DNA of 64,000 nt from Paraburkholderia gardini (GCF_907164575.1 NZ_CAJQYY010000010.1:122550-186549); one strand, 5' to 3'; positions 29,110-42,859 are shown, numbered from the stretch's first letter. Numbers and translations are program-made. The notes: generated from the letters alone by a model not told the origin.

Positions 29110-30060
29110 GTGAACGACCAGTTGCAAAAATTCATGTTCAGCGCGGCACCGGTACGCGGCGAGATCGTTTCGCTGCGAAACACGTGGCGGGAAGTGTTGA
29201 CGCGTCGCGATTACCCGGCGCCGGTGCGCAACGTGCTCGGCGAAATGATGGCGGCGTGCGCGCTGCTGTCGGCGAACCTGAAATTCGACGGCACGCTCGT
29301 CATGCAGATTTTCGGCGACGGCCCGGTCAAGATGCTGGTTGTGCAATGCAGCTCGGATCTGTCGATGCGCGCCACGGCCAAGTTTTCCGGCGACGTCGCA
29401 AGCACGATCAGCGACGACACATCGCTCACTGAACTGCTGAACGCCAACGGCAACGGCCGCTGCGTGATCACGCTCGACCCGCGCGAAAAGCAGCCTGGCC
29501 AGCAGCCGTACCAGAGCATCGTGCCGCTCAACGGCGTGGACGGCCCGTTGAACTCGATGGCCGAAGTGCTCGAACATTACATGCACCACTCCGAACAGCT
29601 CGATACGCGCCTGTGGCTCGCGGCGGATTCGGAGCGTGCCGTCGGCATGCTGTTGCAGAAACTGCCGGGCGACGGCGGCATCGTGCCGCATCCAGGCGAA
29701 CTCGATGCGGATACGTGGGAGCGTGTCTGCACGCTCGGCGGCACGCTGTCGAACGACGAACTACTGAAGGAAGAGCCGGAAACGGTGTTTCGCCGCCTTT
29801 TCTGGCAGGAAAACGTCCAGCACTTCGCACCGACGCCGGCGCGCTTCGAATGCAGCTGCTCGCGCGGCAAGGTCGGCGCGATGCTGAAAATGCTCGGTCG
29901 CGAGGAAGTCGACAGCGTGCTCGAAGAACGCGGACACGTCGAAATTCACTGCGAATTCTGCAACCAGCGGTACGAGTTCGACCCGGTCGACGTGGCGCAA
30001 CTTTTCCTCGTGAGCGGGCTCTCAGAAGGAGTGACGCCTGCGGCAGGTCAGCGCCATTGA
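29110..30060 (+). CDS. hslO: Redox-regulated holdase Hsp33
   Basis: 316 residues from a GTG at 29110, chosen because GAGGAAGAG lies just upstream; a TTG at 29074 in the same frame would add 12 residues. A cytosolic chaperone turned on by disulfide formation. The zinc-binding C-terminal switch is CSCSRGKV plus CEFCNQRYEF (CxC...CxxC). The N-terminal chaperone domain includes MFSAAPVRGEIVSLRN and GDGPVKMLVVQCSSD. It follows the gamma carbonic anhydrase gene by 64 bases. Confidence 0.95.
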   Translation: MNDQLQKFMFSAAPVRGEIVSLRNTWREVLTRRDYPAPVRNVLGEMMAACALLSANLKFDGTLVMQIFGDGPVKMLVVQCSSDLSMRATAKFSGDVASTISDDTSLTELLNANGNGRCVITLDPREKQPGQQPYQSIVPLNGVDGPLNSMAEVLEHYMHHSEQLDTRLWLAADSERAVGMLLQKLPGDGGIVPHPGELDADTWERVCTLGGTLSNDELLKEEPETVFRRLFWQENVQHFAPTPARFECSCSRGKVGAMLKMLGREEVDSVLEERGHVEIHCEFCNQRYEFDPVDVAQLFLVSGLSEGVTPAAGQRH

Positions 30061-30233
30061 ACGCTACGTCGCGGGTTGTTTGAGCTGGCGCCCTTTGTCG
30101 TTTGCCCTTCGCCCGTTGCGCTCGATACCGGCGGCGTGCGCTGAATGTCCGGCATTGCGTCGAACAGGTATCGAACATTGGCGACTCCCCTCCCACGCGA
30201 GCGGGTCAGAGCGTCTCGCTGGTGGAAACTGAC

Positions 30234-30608
30234 ATGAAAACCTCATTGCATCATTCCATACCGGTTCTTCTGGCGCTGTCCGTCGTGGCAGGCAGTGCTG
30301 CGTTGACGGGCTGCGTCATGGACCCGCCCGGCCCTTCGCCGATATACAGCCGTCTGCCGGCCGACCAGTCCGGCATCGCGGCGAAAGCGCAACCATTGAC
30401 GCCTGAAGAGCGCGCACGTTACGACGCAATCGACCGGCAGGTGCTCGCGGAGCAAAACCAGGCGATGGCCGCGGAAGCCGCCGCTCAGGCGTGGTCGCGG
30501 TATTACACGCCACCGGTCAGTGTTTATGGCAGCTATTACGGCGGTGGCTGGGGATCGGGCTGGGGCACAGGTGCCGGTGTTGGTTTCGGCACGGGCTGGG
30601 GCTGGTGA
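30234..30608 (+). CDS. Small lipoprotein with Gly/Tyr/Trp-rich C-terminus (unknown function)
   Basis: 124 residues from the ATG at 30234, with GGTGG about 8 bases upstream. A signal peptide (MKTSLHHSIPVLLALSVVAG) ends in a lipobox LTGC, so the Cys near residue 28 is probably lipidated. The mature part has a charged helix (LTPEERARYDAIDRQVLAEQ) and then a Gly/Trp/Tyr-rich tail (GSYYGGGWGSGWGTGAGVGF). No known domain recognised. A minus-strand terminator follows it from the other direction. Could be a surface or periplasmic structural lipoprotein. Confidence 0.75.
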   Translation: MKTSLHHSIPVLLALSVVAGSAALTGCVMDPPGPSPIYSRLPADQSGIAAKAQPLTPEERARYDAIDRQVLAEQNQAMAAEAAAQAWSRYYTPPVSVYGSYYGGGWGSGWGTGAGVGFGTGWGW

Positions 30609-30662
30609 TGTTTGCCTGACTGTGACTGATGCACTTTTGCACGCGGATCACGGCTCACGAGT

Positions 30663-30687
30663 AAAAAAGCCGCCCATCGGGCGGCTT
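30663..30687 (-). terminator. Rho-independent terminator of ftsB
   Basis: Arms AAGCCGCCC (30667-30675) and GGGCGGCTT (30679-30687) around an ATC loop, followed on the minus strand by T6 (30663-30668 are A on the plus strand). It lies about 90 bases after the ftsB stop and closes the pyrG-kdsA-eno-ftsB run. Confidence 0.9.
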
Positions 30688-30777
30688 GGGCGGCTTTCTC
30701 CAGGTTCAATGCCCTGGCAACATTTTTGCCGATCCATCTTCAATGGTGTTGCCTGTGGCAAGGATGTCCAGGCGCAC

Positions 30778-31221
30778 CTAACCCGCACCCTTGCGCTTTT
30801 GATCCTGCTTTGAATCCTTCTTCGTGCCATGCTTTTTTTCCGGCTTCGCGCGCGGCTCCGGATTCGGCACCACGTGCAACGGCGCGGCGGACACCTCACC
30901 GCGCGTCGACGTCGTGACCGACGACGGGTTCGACGTCGGCAACGGTGCGTTCGGCGAGACGAACTGAACGAACACTTCGCCGTCCTTCACCATACCCATT
31001 TCGTAACGTGCGCGCTCCTCGACAGCTGCCGTGCCGGTCTGCAAATCGTGCACTTCGCCATCGATGCGCTCGTTGCGCAACTTCGCGTCGGCGTTCTTCT
31101 TTTGCTGGAGCGCAAGCTGCTCCTGCAGGTCGTGCACGCGTAACCAGCCACCATGCCCCCACCAGAGCGGGTACTGGATCAGCGCCAGCAGGACGATCAA
31201 AACGACAGTGACAAGCCGCAT
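30778..31221 (-). CDS. ftsB: Cell division protein FtsB
   Basis: 147 residues. A single N-terminal signal anchor ([22 protein letters not shown]), then a periplasmic coiled coil ([20 protein letters not shown]) and the FtsB/DivIC short motif region [17 protein letters not shown]. FtsB links FtsL and FtsQ in the divisome. The E. coli protein is 103 residues; here a Ser/Pro then Lys-rich tail of about 50 residues ([20 protein letters not shown]) is added. It lies directly after eno, the standard eno-ftsB order. Confidence 0.93.
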   Translation of the reverse strand: MRLVTVVLIVLLALIQYPLWWGHGGWLRVHDLQEQLALQQKKNADAKLRNERIDGEVHDLQTGTAAVEERARYEMGMVKDGEVFVQFVSPNAPLPTSNPSSVTTSTRGEVSAAPLHVVPNPEPRAKPEKKHGTKKDSKQDQKRKGAG

Positions 31222-31243
31222 GAAGAGAGCACAAATAATACGC

Positions 31244-31270
31244 GCCGCCCTGCGCTATACGCAGGGCGGC
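31244..31270. other. Strong hairpin between eno and ftsB
   Basis: Perfect 11-bp arms GCCGCCCTGCG (31244-31254) and CGCAGGGCGGC (31260-31270) with a CTATA loop, in the 120-base gap between the eno stop and the ftsB start. On the minus strand it is followed by CGTATTATTTGTGC, only weakly T-rich, so it may be a partial terminator or an mRNA-stabilising 3' end for eno. Confidence 0.55.
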
Positions 31271-31341
31271 GGGTCGATCCAGAAACGAAGTATGACCGGT
31301 TCAAAGGTCGAATTCGCGCTCAATGCAGAATCGGCGCGCGG

Positions 31342-35456
<4,115 letters not shown>

Positions 35457-36260
35457 TCACACGCTGCGCGCCAGTTCGCGCAGCATCCGCTGCAGTGCGC
35501 GGGCGGTTTCGAGCGGCTTTTCCATCGGGTAAAGATGGCTGCCCTCGATCCATTCGAGATGCTCGCCGGTCGCCCGGCGGGTGGCATCGAGACCGACCTG
35601 GCGGATCTCCCTCGAACGTGTACCCGCGATGAAACCGGCCGGCACCGGCGCGCCGCGCGCGAGCCGCGCGCCGAGCGTATGCGGCAGGGTCCGGTAGATC
35701 AGATATTCGGTGCGACGATCGAACGCGAGCGTGCGGCCGCCATCGACGGCAGTCTGCGGAATGCCGAAGTCGACGTAATCGGAGAGCATGCGCTCGTCCC
35801 AGCGCGCGAACGCGGGCTTCGAATAAAAGTGCCGCCACGCTTCGTCGCGGCTGGCCCAGTGCGTGCGGCGCGTGCGCGTCGCGGCGGCGGGCGAGAGTTT
35901 CTCGTCGAGTCCCGTCCATTGCGACACGCGCAGCATGCTGCTGCGCCACCCCGCGATCACCGGCGAATCGAGCATCACGACGCCTTTCACCCATTGCGGC
36001 TTTTTCAGCGCGGCCATCATCGACAGATAACCGCCGAGCGAATGGCCGACCAGCCACACCGGCCGCTCATAGCACCGGCCGATGTCGGCGAGCAGTTCCT
36101 CGACGAGATGCGGCCAGTCCTGCGTCACCGGAAAGCGCGCGTCATGGCCGATGCGCTCGATAAAGCGCAGTTCGTAGTCGTCCGCGAGTTCGGCGAAGAT
36201 CGTACGGTACGTCGATGCGGGAAACCCGTTTGCGTGCGAGAAGTGGATGATGTCTTTCAA
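35457..36260 (-). CDS. Alpha/beta-hydrolase family protein
   Basis: 267 residues. A nucleophile elbow GHSLGGYLSMM, an oxyanion region FSHANGFPASTYR and a C-terminal His in IEGSHLYPMEKP. Substrate unknown. It lies between comEC (121 bases upstream) and pyrG (177 bases downstream) on the same strand; the context does not suggest a role. Distinct from the hydrolase at 26285. Confidence 0.85.
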   Translation of the reverse strand: MKDIIHFSHANGFPASTYRTIFAELADDYELRFIERIGHDARFPVTQDWPHLVEELLADIGRCYERPVWLVGHSLGGYLSMMAALKKPQWVKGVVMLDSPVIAGWRSSMLRVSQWTGLDEKLSPAAATRTRRTHWASRDEAWRHFYSKPAFARWDERMLSDYVDFGIPQTAVDGGRTLAFDRRTEYLIYRTLPHTLGARLARGAPVPAGFIAGTRSREIRQVGLDATRRATGEHLEWIEGSHLYPMEKPLETARALQRMLRELARSV

Positions 36261-36381
36261 GCGCCGTCGTCTCCTGTTTTTGCTTTTGCCGGAAAGCGCC
36301 GCGGTTTGCCGCCGTCGCTGCCCCGTGTTGATAGTGCCGCCCGTGCCGCGCGTTTGCAGCGTTCCGGGAAAGAGCCGCCGG

Positions 36382-38949
36382 TCATCGATCCATCCAGTAC
36401 CGCCGGTGCGTCTCGCGATACCGTTCGAGCGACAGCGCCGGCCCCGCGGTTTCGATGCGCACCGCGCCGTCGGTATCGCTGCGCGTCAGCTCGATGTGGC
36501 GCGCCAGATACCGCGAAAAGACGCCCGGATGCGGGTGGTGAAAACGGTTGCGATAGCCTACCTGAAATATCGCGACAAGCGGGTCGACAGAATCGAGGAA
36601 CGGCTCGGTCGACGACGTCTTGCTGCCATGATGCGGCACGACCAGCACCTCGGCGCGCAGCGCTTCGGGATCGCGTTGAAGCAGGGCGCGCTCGACGGGC
36701 GCCTCGATATCGGCGGCAAGTAAAGCGGTGAACGACGGATGCGGCTCGCGCACCTGCCCGGCGAAATCGTTGCCGCCGACATCCGCGCCAGCGCCCGTCG
36801 CGCTCACGCGCAGGACGCAGCAATGCGCATTCGGCTTGCCCTGCAACGGCCCCGCATCCGGCCAGAGCACGGCGAAATCGACGCCGTCCCAGCGCCAGTG
36901 CTGGCCCGCCGCGCAGGGCACGACGTCGGCGTGGGTCTCGCGGGCGGCCGTCCACAGCGCATTGGCCGGCGCCAGCGCGGCCAGCATCTGGCGCACCTCG
37001 ATGCCGGCCAGTACCGCTGGCGCTCCGCCGGAGTGGTCCGAATCTGCGTGACTGATCATCAGCGTATCGAGCGCGTTCACGCCGTTCGCATACAGGTACG
37101 GCACGACGATCCGCTCGCCCGCGTGCGTCGACTCCGGCCCGGGCCCGGCGTCGAAGAGCAATGTGTGATGCGCGGTTTCGATCAGGACCGACGAACCCTG
37201 CCCGATATCGAGCGCGGTGAGCCGGAACGTGCCGGAAGGAGGACCCGATGGCGGCGGCAACAGCAACGGCAGCCATGTCAACGGCGCGGCCCAGCGCAAC
37301 GGCCAGCCGCGCGGCGCGAGACACCATGCGACGCCGACCGCCGCCGCGGCCAGTGCCCACGCGCCCGGCTGCGGGAGCCGCAGCAGCGCCCAGGGGAGAC
37401 CGGCCATCGTCTGCATCCCGCCGACGAGCACATCGAGCAATGCATGCGCGCCGCGAAACGCCCACGCATCGAACGGTTCCGGCAACGCGACGCCCGCGAG
37501 CACGGCCGGCGTCACGAACAGGCTGACCCATGGAATGGCAAACGCATTGGCCACGGGCCCGACGAGCGGAATCTGCGCGAACCAGTAAACCGTGAGCGGC
37601 GCGAGCGCGATCGTGACGGCGAACTGCACGTGCGCGCCGCTCAGAAGTCGTTCCCTGAGACTCGACAATCGTCGCAGGCAACCGCTACGAGACCGCGCAA
37701 AACGCGTTGCATCCGGCTCAGGATCGCGCCGTTCGTGGTCGTGCATGCGCAGCCGTCCGGACGTCGCGAACAGGATCGCCGCGACCGCGCAGAACGAGAG
37801 CCAGAAACCGGCGGACACCACAGCCCACGGATCGAGCAGCAGCACGAGCCCGAGCGCCCAGGCCAGCACGAGCGAAGGGGCGAGGCTGCGCCCGCTGATC
37901 GTGCCCAGCGCGACCACCGCCAGCATCCAGAGCGCCCGTTGCGCCGGCACGTTGAATCCCGCCAGCGCTGCGTGGCACGCCGCGAACAGCGCGCCCGCGG
38001 CAAGCGAGACTTTCTGCGCCGGTATCCATAGCGGCCAGTCGCGCCCGATGAAGCACGAGCGTCGCCACAGTCCGCCAGCGAACCATGCCGCCAGTCCCGC
38101 GACGAAGCCGATATGCAGTCCCGATATCGCAACCAGGTGACTCGTGCCGGTGTTGCGCATCAGAAGCCAGTCGGCGGCACTGACGGCATCCTGCGCACCG
38201 ATCGCGAGTGCGATAACGATGCCGCGATGCGGCGCCTCCGCTAGCACCGCGTCGATTCGCGCGCGCACCGCGGCGCGCCAGCGGTCGATCGCCACGCCCG
38301 CGCCGCCGGCCAAGCCTGTCAGTCGCTCAGCGGTCATCGGGGCGGCGACATAACCCGTCGCGCGGACGTCCCGCGCCAGCCGCGACGCTTCGGCATCCCG
38401 AACGCCGAAGTTCGCGTTGCCGTGCGCACGCTTCAGACGCACCGTCAACCGCCAGCGCGCGCCTGCTTCAAGCGCGGGCAGCGGCGTGCGTTCCGCGATC
38501 CATGACAGTTCGATCGTATGTGGGAAGTGCGCGATATTCGCGTCGTTCGATTCGACGGCGAGGAGAAAACGTGCGCCATGCGCATCCGTGACCGGCAGTC
38601 CCTTGATGTATCCCTGCACGACGATATTGCGGCCCTCCCACTCGACGGGAAGCGCACGGGCGAGCCGCATCTCGGCGCGCCACGCTGCATAGCCGAACCC
38701 GGCGCATGCAGCCAGCAGCCACACTCCGCACCACACGATCACCGGTTGCAAACGTAGCGATCCGCCATGCGAAAGCATGCGCACGATGCACGCAGCCGCA
38801 CTGCCCGCCAGCAGCACAAGCAGCAACCACGCGCGCCAGTCCGGCAATACCGCCTGTTGCTGCAGCCACACCACACCTAACGCGAATCCACACCACACTG
38901 CCCGCATGCGCCCTCCCCGACTGACGCCGGACGCATGCGGCAGACGCAC
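36382..38949 (-). CDS. comEC: DNA internalization protein ComEC/Rec2
   Basis: 855 residues. An N-terminal membrane region with a DUF4131-like segment (WEGRNIVVQGYIKGLP) is followed by the Competence domain with many helices (NTGTSHLVAISGLHIGFVAG). A C-terminal metallo-beta-lactamase domain ends the protein (DIGQGSSVLIETAHHTLLFD, SHADSDHSGGAPAVL, LVVPHHGSKTSSTEPF). ComEC forms the inner-membrane channel for single-stranded DNA uptake. Three-part architecture and length (usually 750-850) are complete, so natural uptake is possible. It starts 43 bases after tatD. Confidence 0.95.
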   Translation of the reverse strand: MRLPHASGVSRGGRMRAVWCGFALGVVWLQQQAVLPDWRAWLLLVLLAGSAAACIVRMLSHGGSLRLQPVIVWCGVWLLAACAGFGYAAWRAEMRLARALPVEWEGRNIVVQGYIKGLPVTDAHGARFLLAVESNDANIAHFPHTIELSWIAERTPLPALEAGARWRLTVRLKRAHGNANFGVRDAEASRLARDVRATGYVAAPMTAERLTGLAGGAGVAIDRWRAAVRARIDAVLAEAPHRGIVIALAIGAQDAVSAADWLLMRNTGTSHLVAISGLHIGFVAGLAAWFAGGLWRRSCFIGRDWPLWIPAQKVSLAAGALFAACHAALAGFNVPAQRALWMLAVVALGTISGRSLAPSLVLAWALGLVLLLDPWAVVSAGFWLSFCAVAAILFATSGRLRMHDHERRDPEPDATRFARSRSGCLRRLSSLRERLLSGAHVQFAVTIALAPLTVYWFAQIPLVGPVANAFAIPWVSLFVTPAVLAGVALPEPFDAWAFRGAHALLDVLVGGMQTMAGLPWALLRLPQPGAWALAAAAVGVAWCLAPRGWPLRWAAPLTWLPLLLPPPSGPPSGTFRLTALDIGQGSSVLIETAHHTLLFDAGPGPESTHAGERIVVPYLYANGVNALDTLMISHADSDHSGGAPAVLAGIEVRQMLAALAPANALWTAARETHADVVPCAAGQHWRWDGVDFAVLWPDAGPLQGKPNAHCCVLRVSATGAGADVGGNDFAGQVREPHPSFTALLAADIEAPVERALLQRDPEALRAEVLVVPHHGSKTSSTEPFLDSVDPLVAIFQVGYRNRFHHPHPGVFSRYLARHIELTRSDTDGAVRIETAGPALSLERYRETHRRYWMDR

Positions 38950-38992
38950 TCGCGCCGGGCATGATCCGCCCGGCGGGAACCATCGGCGTTAA

Positions 38993-39781
38993 TTATGCAG
39001 AGGAAAGCGCGAGCCGCGGCAGCGCGGCGTGAGCGTTAGCCGTTGTGCCAAGTGCGAGCTCAGCTTCGCTGATGCCGCGCTGTTCGGCCAGGCTTCTTCC
39101 GATACGCGGAATCTGGTCCGGCGTGTTGCGTTCCCTGTACAGCCAGGAGGGAGATATATCGGGCGCATCGGTTTCGACAACGATCGCATCGAGCGGCAGT
39201 TGCTGCGCGAGCCGACGGATCTGCAACGCACGTTCGAACGTCACGTTGCCGCCAAAGCCCAGATGCATGCCGTGATCGATAAACGCCTGCGCCTGCTGGA
39301 AGCTGCCATTGAACGCATGCGCGATGCCGCGATGCACCGCATGCCGCCGCAGCCCCTTCAGCACCTGGTCCTGCGATTTGCGCACGTGGCAAATCACCGG
39401 CAGGTCGAATTCGCGTGCGAGCTTCAGCTGACCGTTATAGAAAAACTGCTGGCGCGCGTCGTCGAGGCCCGGCACGAAATAATCCAGACCGATTTCACCG
39501 AGGCCGACGAACAGCGGATCGTCGAGACTCGCTTCGATTTCCATCCGCAGCGCGTCGAGATCGGATTCCCGCGCACCCGGCGTGAAGAGCGGATGGATGC
39601 CAAGCGCGTACGCGCCACCTTCGACGCGATGTGCGAGTTCACGCACCCTCGCGAAGTTCTCGCGTGCGACGCCCGGAATCACGATGCGCGACACGCCCGC
39701 CCGATGCGCCGCCGAAGCGACCGCCTCGCGGTCCGCGTCGAACTCCGACGCGTCGAGATGGCAGTGCGTGTCGATCCACAT
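38993..39781 (-). CDS. tatD: TatD-family metal-dependent hydrolase (DNase)
   Basis: 262 residues. A TIM-barrel amidohydrolase-like metalloenzyme: MWIDTHCHLDASEFDADRE carries the HxH ligands, IGLDYF the Glu/Asp region, VICHVRKSQDQVLKG the His, and VVETDAPDISPS the C-terminal Asp. TatD members are 3'-5' exodeoxyribonucleases or related hydrolases; this one resembles YcfH/YjjV-type. It follows lolD and precedes comEC, in line with a conserved ycfH-like position next to lol genes. Confidence 0.93.
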   Translation of the reverse strand: MWIDTHCHLDASEFDADREAVASAAHRAGVSRIVIPGVARENFARVRELAHRVEGGAYALGIHPLFTPGARESDLDALRMEIEASLDDPLFVGLGEIGLDYFVPGLDDARQQFFYNGQLKLAREFDLPVICHVRKSQDQVLKGLRRHAVHRGIAHAFNGSFQQAQAFIDHGMHLGFGGNVTFERALQIRRLAQQLPLDAIVVETDAPDISPSWLYRERNTPDQIPRIGRSLAEQRGISEAELALGTTANAHAALPRLALSSA

Positions 39782-39847
39782 GCGCGTGCCCCGATGTTTG
39801 ACTCAATGATCCAGCGGTTCAGTGGCTCCGCGGCAATTGCCCCGGCG

Positions 39848-40597
39848 TCAGACAGGAACCGACGGCTCTTCGTACAGCACGCCGTCGCGCAGACGCATCG
39901 TCCGGTCGCAGCGGGCAGCAAGATCGGGATCGTGCGTGACGATCACGAAACTCGTATCCATCGTCTGCGACAGTTCGAGCATCAGGTTGAACACGGTGTC
40001 CGCGGTGCCGCCGTCGAGATTGCCGGTCGGCTCGTCGGCCAGCACGCACGCCGGTTTCGTGACGAGCGCACGCGCGATCGCGACACGCTGGCGCTCGCCG
40101 CCCGACAGCTCTCCCGGCCGATGCTTCGCCCGATGCGCCATGCCGACGCGCTCCAGCACCGCAAACGCTTCGTGCCGCGCGGCTTCGGTCGTCATCCGAC
40201 GGATGCGCAGCGGCATCGCGACGTTATCGAGCGCGGAAAACTCCGGCAGCAGATGGTGAAACTGATAGACGAAACCCAGCGCGCGATTGCGCAGATCGTT
40301 GCGTTCGCGCTCGGACAGCTTCGTGAACGGCTTGCCCATCACGGAGACCTGACCGGCCGTCGGATCGTCGAGGCCGCCGAGCACGTGCAAGAGCGTGCTC
40401 TTGCCCGAACCGGACGCGCCGACGATCGCAAGCTTCTCGCCGCGGCGCACCGAAAGCTGCGTGTTGTTCAGCACCTGAACGTTGAGGCCGCCCTGCACGA
40501 AGGCCTTCGAAATGCCGGACGCTTCCAGCACGTAGGGATACGGCGCGCTTTCGCCGGACATATCGGACATTACCTGGGAGACGGGACGATCATTCAT
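39848..40597 (-). CDS. lolD: Lipoprotein-releasing ABC ATPase LolD
   Basis: 249 residues. Walker [10 protein letters not shown], the Q-loop region [20 protein letters not shown], signature [15 protein letters not shown], Walker [12 protein letters not shown] and the H-loop [13 protein letters not shown]. ATPase of the LolCDE complex, which releases mature lipoproteins from the inner membrane for delivery to LolA. Its start overlaps the lolC end by 8 bases (40590-40597), so the genes are translationally coupled. The first 20 residues ([20 protein letters not shown]) are a short extension. Confidence 0.97.
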   Translation of the reverse strand: MNDRPVSQVMSDMSGESAPYPYVLEASGISKAFVQGGLNVQVLNNTQLSVRRGEKLAIVGASGSGKSTLLHVLGGLDDPTAGQVSVMGKPFTKLSERERNDLRNRALGFVYQFHHLLPEFSALDNVAMPLRIRRMTTEAARHEAFAVLERVGMAHRAKHRPGELSGGERQRVAIARALVTKPACVLADEPTGNLDGGTADTVFNLMLELSQTMDTSFVIVTHDPDLAARCDRTMRLRDGVLYEEPSVPV

Positions 40598-41843
40598 AAC
40601 GCAGCGCCTCCGCCGGGCGGACCTTCGCGCCGCGCCAGCTCGGATAGAGCGTCGCCAGCGCCGACAGCCCGAACGCGATCAGGCCGATGCGGATCACATC
40701 GCCGGGCACCAGTTCGGACGGCAGCTCGCTGATGAAATACACCGACGGCGGCAGGAACTGCACGCCGAACGCATGCTCGATCATCGGCACGAGCCACGGA
40801 ATGCTCCACGCGATCAGGCAGCCGAGCGCGACGCCCGTCGCCGTGCCGATGAAGCCGATCGTCACGCCCTGCACGACGAAGATCTTCATGATCGAGCCGG
40901 GCTGCGCGCCGAGCGTGCGCAGAATCGCGATGTCGGCCTGCTTGTTGGTCACCGTCATCACCAGCGACGACACCAGATTGAACGCCGCCACCGCGATGAT
41001 CAGCGTGAGGATGATGAACATCATGCGTTTTTCGATCTGCACGGCGGAGAACCAGGTCTTGTTCTGCTGCGTCCAGTCGCGGATATACAGGTCGCCGGAG
41101 AGCGTGCGCGCGAGTTCATGCGCCACCTGTGGCGCGCGCTGCATGTCTTTCAGACGCAGGCGCACGCCCGTCGGCGCGGGCAGCCGGAACAGCACCTGCG
41201 CATCGCGGATGTTGATGAGCGCGAGCGTGCTGTCGTATTCGTAGTGCCCTGACTCGAACACGCCGACGACCGTGAACTGCTTCAGCCGCGGCAGCATGCC
41301 GGCCGGCGTGATGGTGCCTTCGGGCGCGACGAGCGTGATCTTGTCGCCGGCGCGCACGCCGAGATTGGTCGCGAGATCCGCGCCCAGCACGATGCCGAAG
41401 TCGCCCGGCACCAGGTCGGTCAGCTTGCCGGAGCGCATTTCCTTGCCGATGTCCGACACTTCCGGCTCGAGCGTCGGCTCCACACCGCGCAGCGCGACGC
41501 CGCTCACGGCGTCCTGGCGCGTCAGCAGCGCCTGCGCATCGACATAGGGCGCGGCGCCGATCACTTCCTTGTTGAGCCGCGCTTCTTTCGCGGTCAGTTG
41601 CCAGTCGGGCATCGAGCCGGTCGGCGAAAAGATTTCAACGTGCGCGAGCACCGACAGCATGCGGTCGCGCACTTCCTTCTGGAAGCCGTTCATGACCGAC
41701 AGCACGACGATCAGCGCCGCGACGCCGAGCGCGATGCCCGACATCGATACGAGTGCGATGAACGAAATGAAGCCGTTACCGGTCGTGCGCTTGCCGGCGC
41801 GTGTGTAGCGCCAGCCAATCTGCCATTCGTAGGGGAATTTCAA
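40590..41843 (-). CDS. lolC: Lipoprotein-releasing permease LolC/LolE
   Basis: 417 residues. FtsX-like permease with a first transmembrane helix near [20 protein letters not shown], a large periplasmic domain (about 50-270), and three C-terminal helices ending RPAEALRYE. The LolC/E family motif [16 protein letters not shown] is present. With one permease gene beside lolD, this species probably uses a single-type LolC/E homodimer (LolF-like) rather than separate LolC and LolE; that is inference. Overlaps lolD by 8 bases. Confidence 0.94.
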   Translation of the reverse strand: MKFPYEWQIGWRYTRAGKRTTGNGFISFIALVSMSGIALGVAALIVVLSVMNGFQKEVRDRMLSVLAHVEIFSPTGSMPDWQLTAKEARLNKEVIGAAPYVDAQALLTRQDAVSGVALRGVEPTLEPEVSDIGKEMRSGKLTDLVPGDFGIVLGADLATNLGVRAGDKITLVAPEGTITPAGMLPRLKQFTVVGVFESGHYEYDSTLALINIRDAQVLFRLPAPTGVRLRLKDMQRAPQVAHELARTLSGDLYIRDWTQQNKTWFSAVQIEKRMMFIILTLIIAVAAFNLVSSLVMTVTNKQADIAILRTLGAQPGSIMKIFVVQGVTIGFIGTATGVALGCLIAWSIPWLVPMIEHAFGVQFLPPSVYFISELPSELVPGDVIRIGLIAFGLSALATLYPSWRGAKVRPAEALRYE

Positions 41844-42154
41844 GCGAATCCTTATCTGTGTTGCCTTGACTTCTTTTCAGCGTGTGCTGGCAAAACGGCT
41901 GTTTGCTGACAATACGGCCGCTGACGACGCTTCGATGCGGCCCGATGTCGTGAACATTGGGTCCCGGCCGCCACCGTTTGGTTCCGCCATGTGTTCCGCG
42001 CCGGCTGTTTTTCGCCATGCTGGCCGGTCCAGGTGCTCATCGCCGCCACTCATTAGCTGATTAACCGCGAAGTTTGCCATACTCCGCAGCAACGCCGCGA
42101 AGGCAAGTCCGGAACGGACCGGGAAGAAGACGTTTGTAGCGTCACCATCCATAA
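41844..42154. other. Intergenic stretch between lolC and hicB
   Basis: About 310 bases. An 91-codon frame (41877-42152, minus) is open, but its product (MDGDATNVFFPVRSGLAFAA) has no recognised relatives and no clear ribosome-binding site, so I do not call it. I see no clear lolC promoter. Confidence 0.4.
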
Positions 42155-42183
42155 TAAAAAGGCCTGCCAGAATGGCAGGCCTT
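42155..42183 (-). terminator. Rho-independent terminator of hicAB
   Basis: A perfect 11-bp stem, AAGGCCTGCCA (42159-42169) with TGGCAGGCCTT (42173-42183), loop GAA, followed on the minus strand by T-rich sequence (A at 42155-42160 on plus). It lies 37 bases after the hicB stop. Confidence 0.93.
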
Positions 42184-42219
42184 CGATACTTCCAGGTATT
42201 GTCGTTCCCTCAGGGCCGA

Positions 42220-42621
42220 TCAGCCATGTGCCAGCATCTCCAGGGCAGCACGAGCCAGAAAACCGCTCCGGGTTTCGTGTTGCGCCTCGACGTAAGCATC
42301 GATCTTGTGCAAAACAAAGCGCGGAAGACTCACGTTGATTCGTTCGGGCTTTGAATCAAGCCGGGACAGGTCAACATCAACCAGTGCCCAGATCGCTCCA
42401 GCATACTCAGGCTTTCCAGCCAGATCCTCCACGGTCGAACAGGTGAAGCCGACGTCCTCACCCAGTTCGACCAGGGTCGAAACATGACCGATGATTGCCT
42501 CTTTTGCGTTTCTGATCGCGTCATCGATGGTATCGCCCCAGCAGTGGACGCCCGGAATATCCGGAATGGTCACGCCGTAGACGCTCCCATCATCCTTATG
42601 GACAGCAATGGGAAAATCCAT
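42220..42621 (-). CDS. hicB: HicB-family antitoxin
   Basis: 133 residues from the ATG at 42621, with GGAGAGG upstream; six further codons would extend it to 42639. An N-terminal partially degraded RNase-H-like HicB fold (MDFPIAVHKDDGSVYGVTIP, IPGVHCWGDTIDDAIRNA) and a C-terminal ribbon-helix-helix DNA-binding part (RINVSLPRFVLHKIDAYVEA). HicB normally neutralises the HicA mRNA interferase and represses the operon. The gene is intact, while the partner toxin gene upstream is frameshifted. It is 57 bases downstream of the expected hicA end and is followed by a terminator. Confidence 0.93.
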   Translation of the reverse strand: MDFPIAVHKDDGSVYGVTIPDIPGVHCWGDTIDDAIRNAKEAIIGHVSTLVELGEDVGFTCSTVEDLAGKPEYAGAIWALVDVDLSRLDSKPERINVSLPRFVLHKIDAYVEAQHETRSGFLARAALEMLAHG

Positions 42622-42678
42622 TTTTGATCCTCTCCACAAATTGCAAATGCATCCAGGCCGGTGAAAAATCGCCCGCCA

Positions 42679-42859
42679 TCACAGGCCGGCGGCCTTCAGG
42701 ATGCTCTTCACGGTGTCAGTCGGAAGATCCTTCCCCGGGTGCGGGGACCGTCACAAGACCCTTCTTTCCGGCGTGTTTAAAGTGATGATGGCTACCTGTG
42801 ACGCGTACTTCATACCATCCATCTTTTTCGAGCATCCGGATCAGCTTCGATGAATTCAT
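42679..42859 (-). pseudogene. hicA: HicA toxin gene with a +1 frameshift
   Basis: From the ATG at 42859 (GGAGG ribosome-binding site) the frame reads MNSSKLIRMLEKDGWYEVRV, then TGSHHHFKHAGKKGLVTVP, and diverges into APGEGSSD and a stop at 42716 (47 residues). Removing one C from the CCCC run (42743-42746) restores the expected ending HPGKDLPTDTVKSILKAAGL and a stop at 42679, giving 59 residues, the normal HicA length. The catalytic His (in GSHHH) of this mRNA interferase stays in the readable part, but the last helix is lost. It is probably inactive. A sequencing error in a short homopolymer is the main alternative. Confidence 0.88.

Noticed and set aside
41877..42152. A 91-codon minus-strand frame between hicB and lolC
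   Set aside because: No clear ribosome-binding site, no family likeness, and it crosses a region that looks non-coding.
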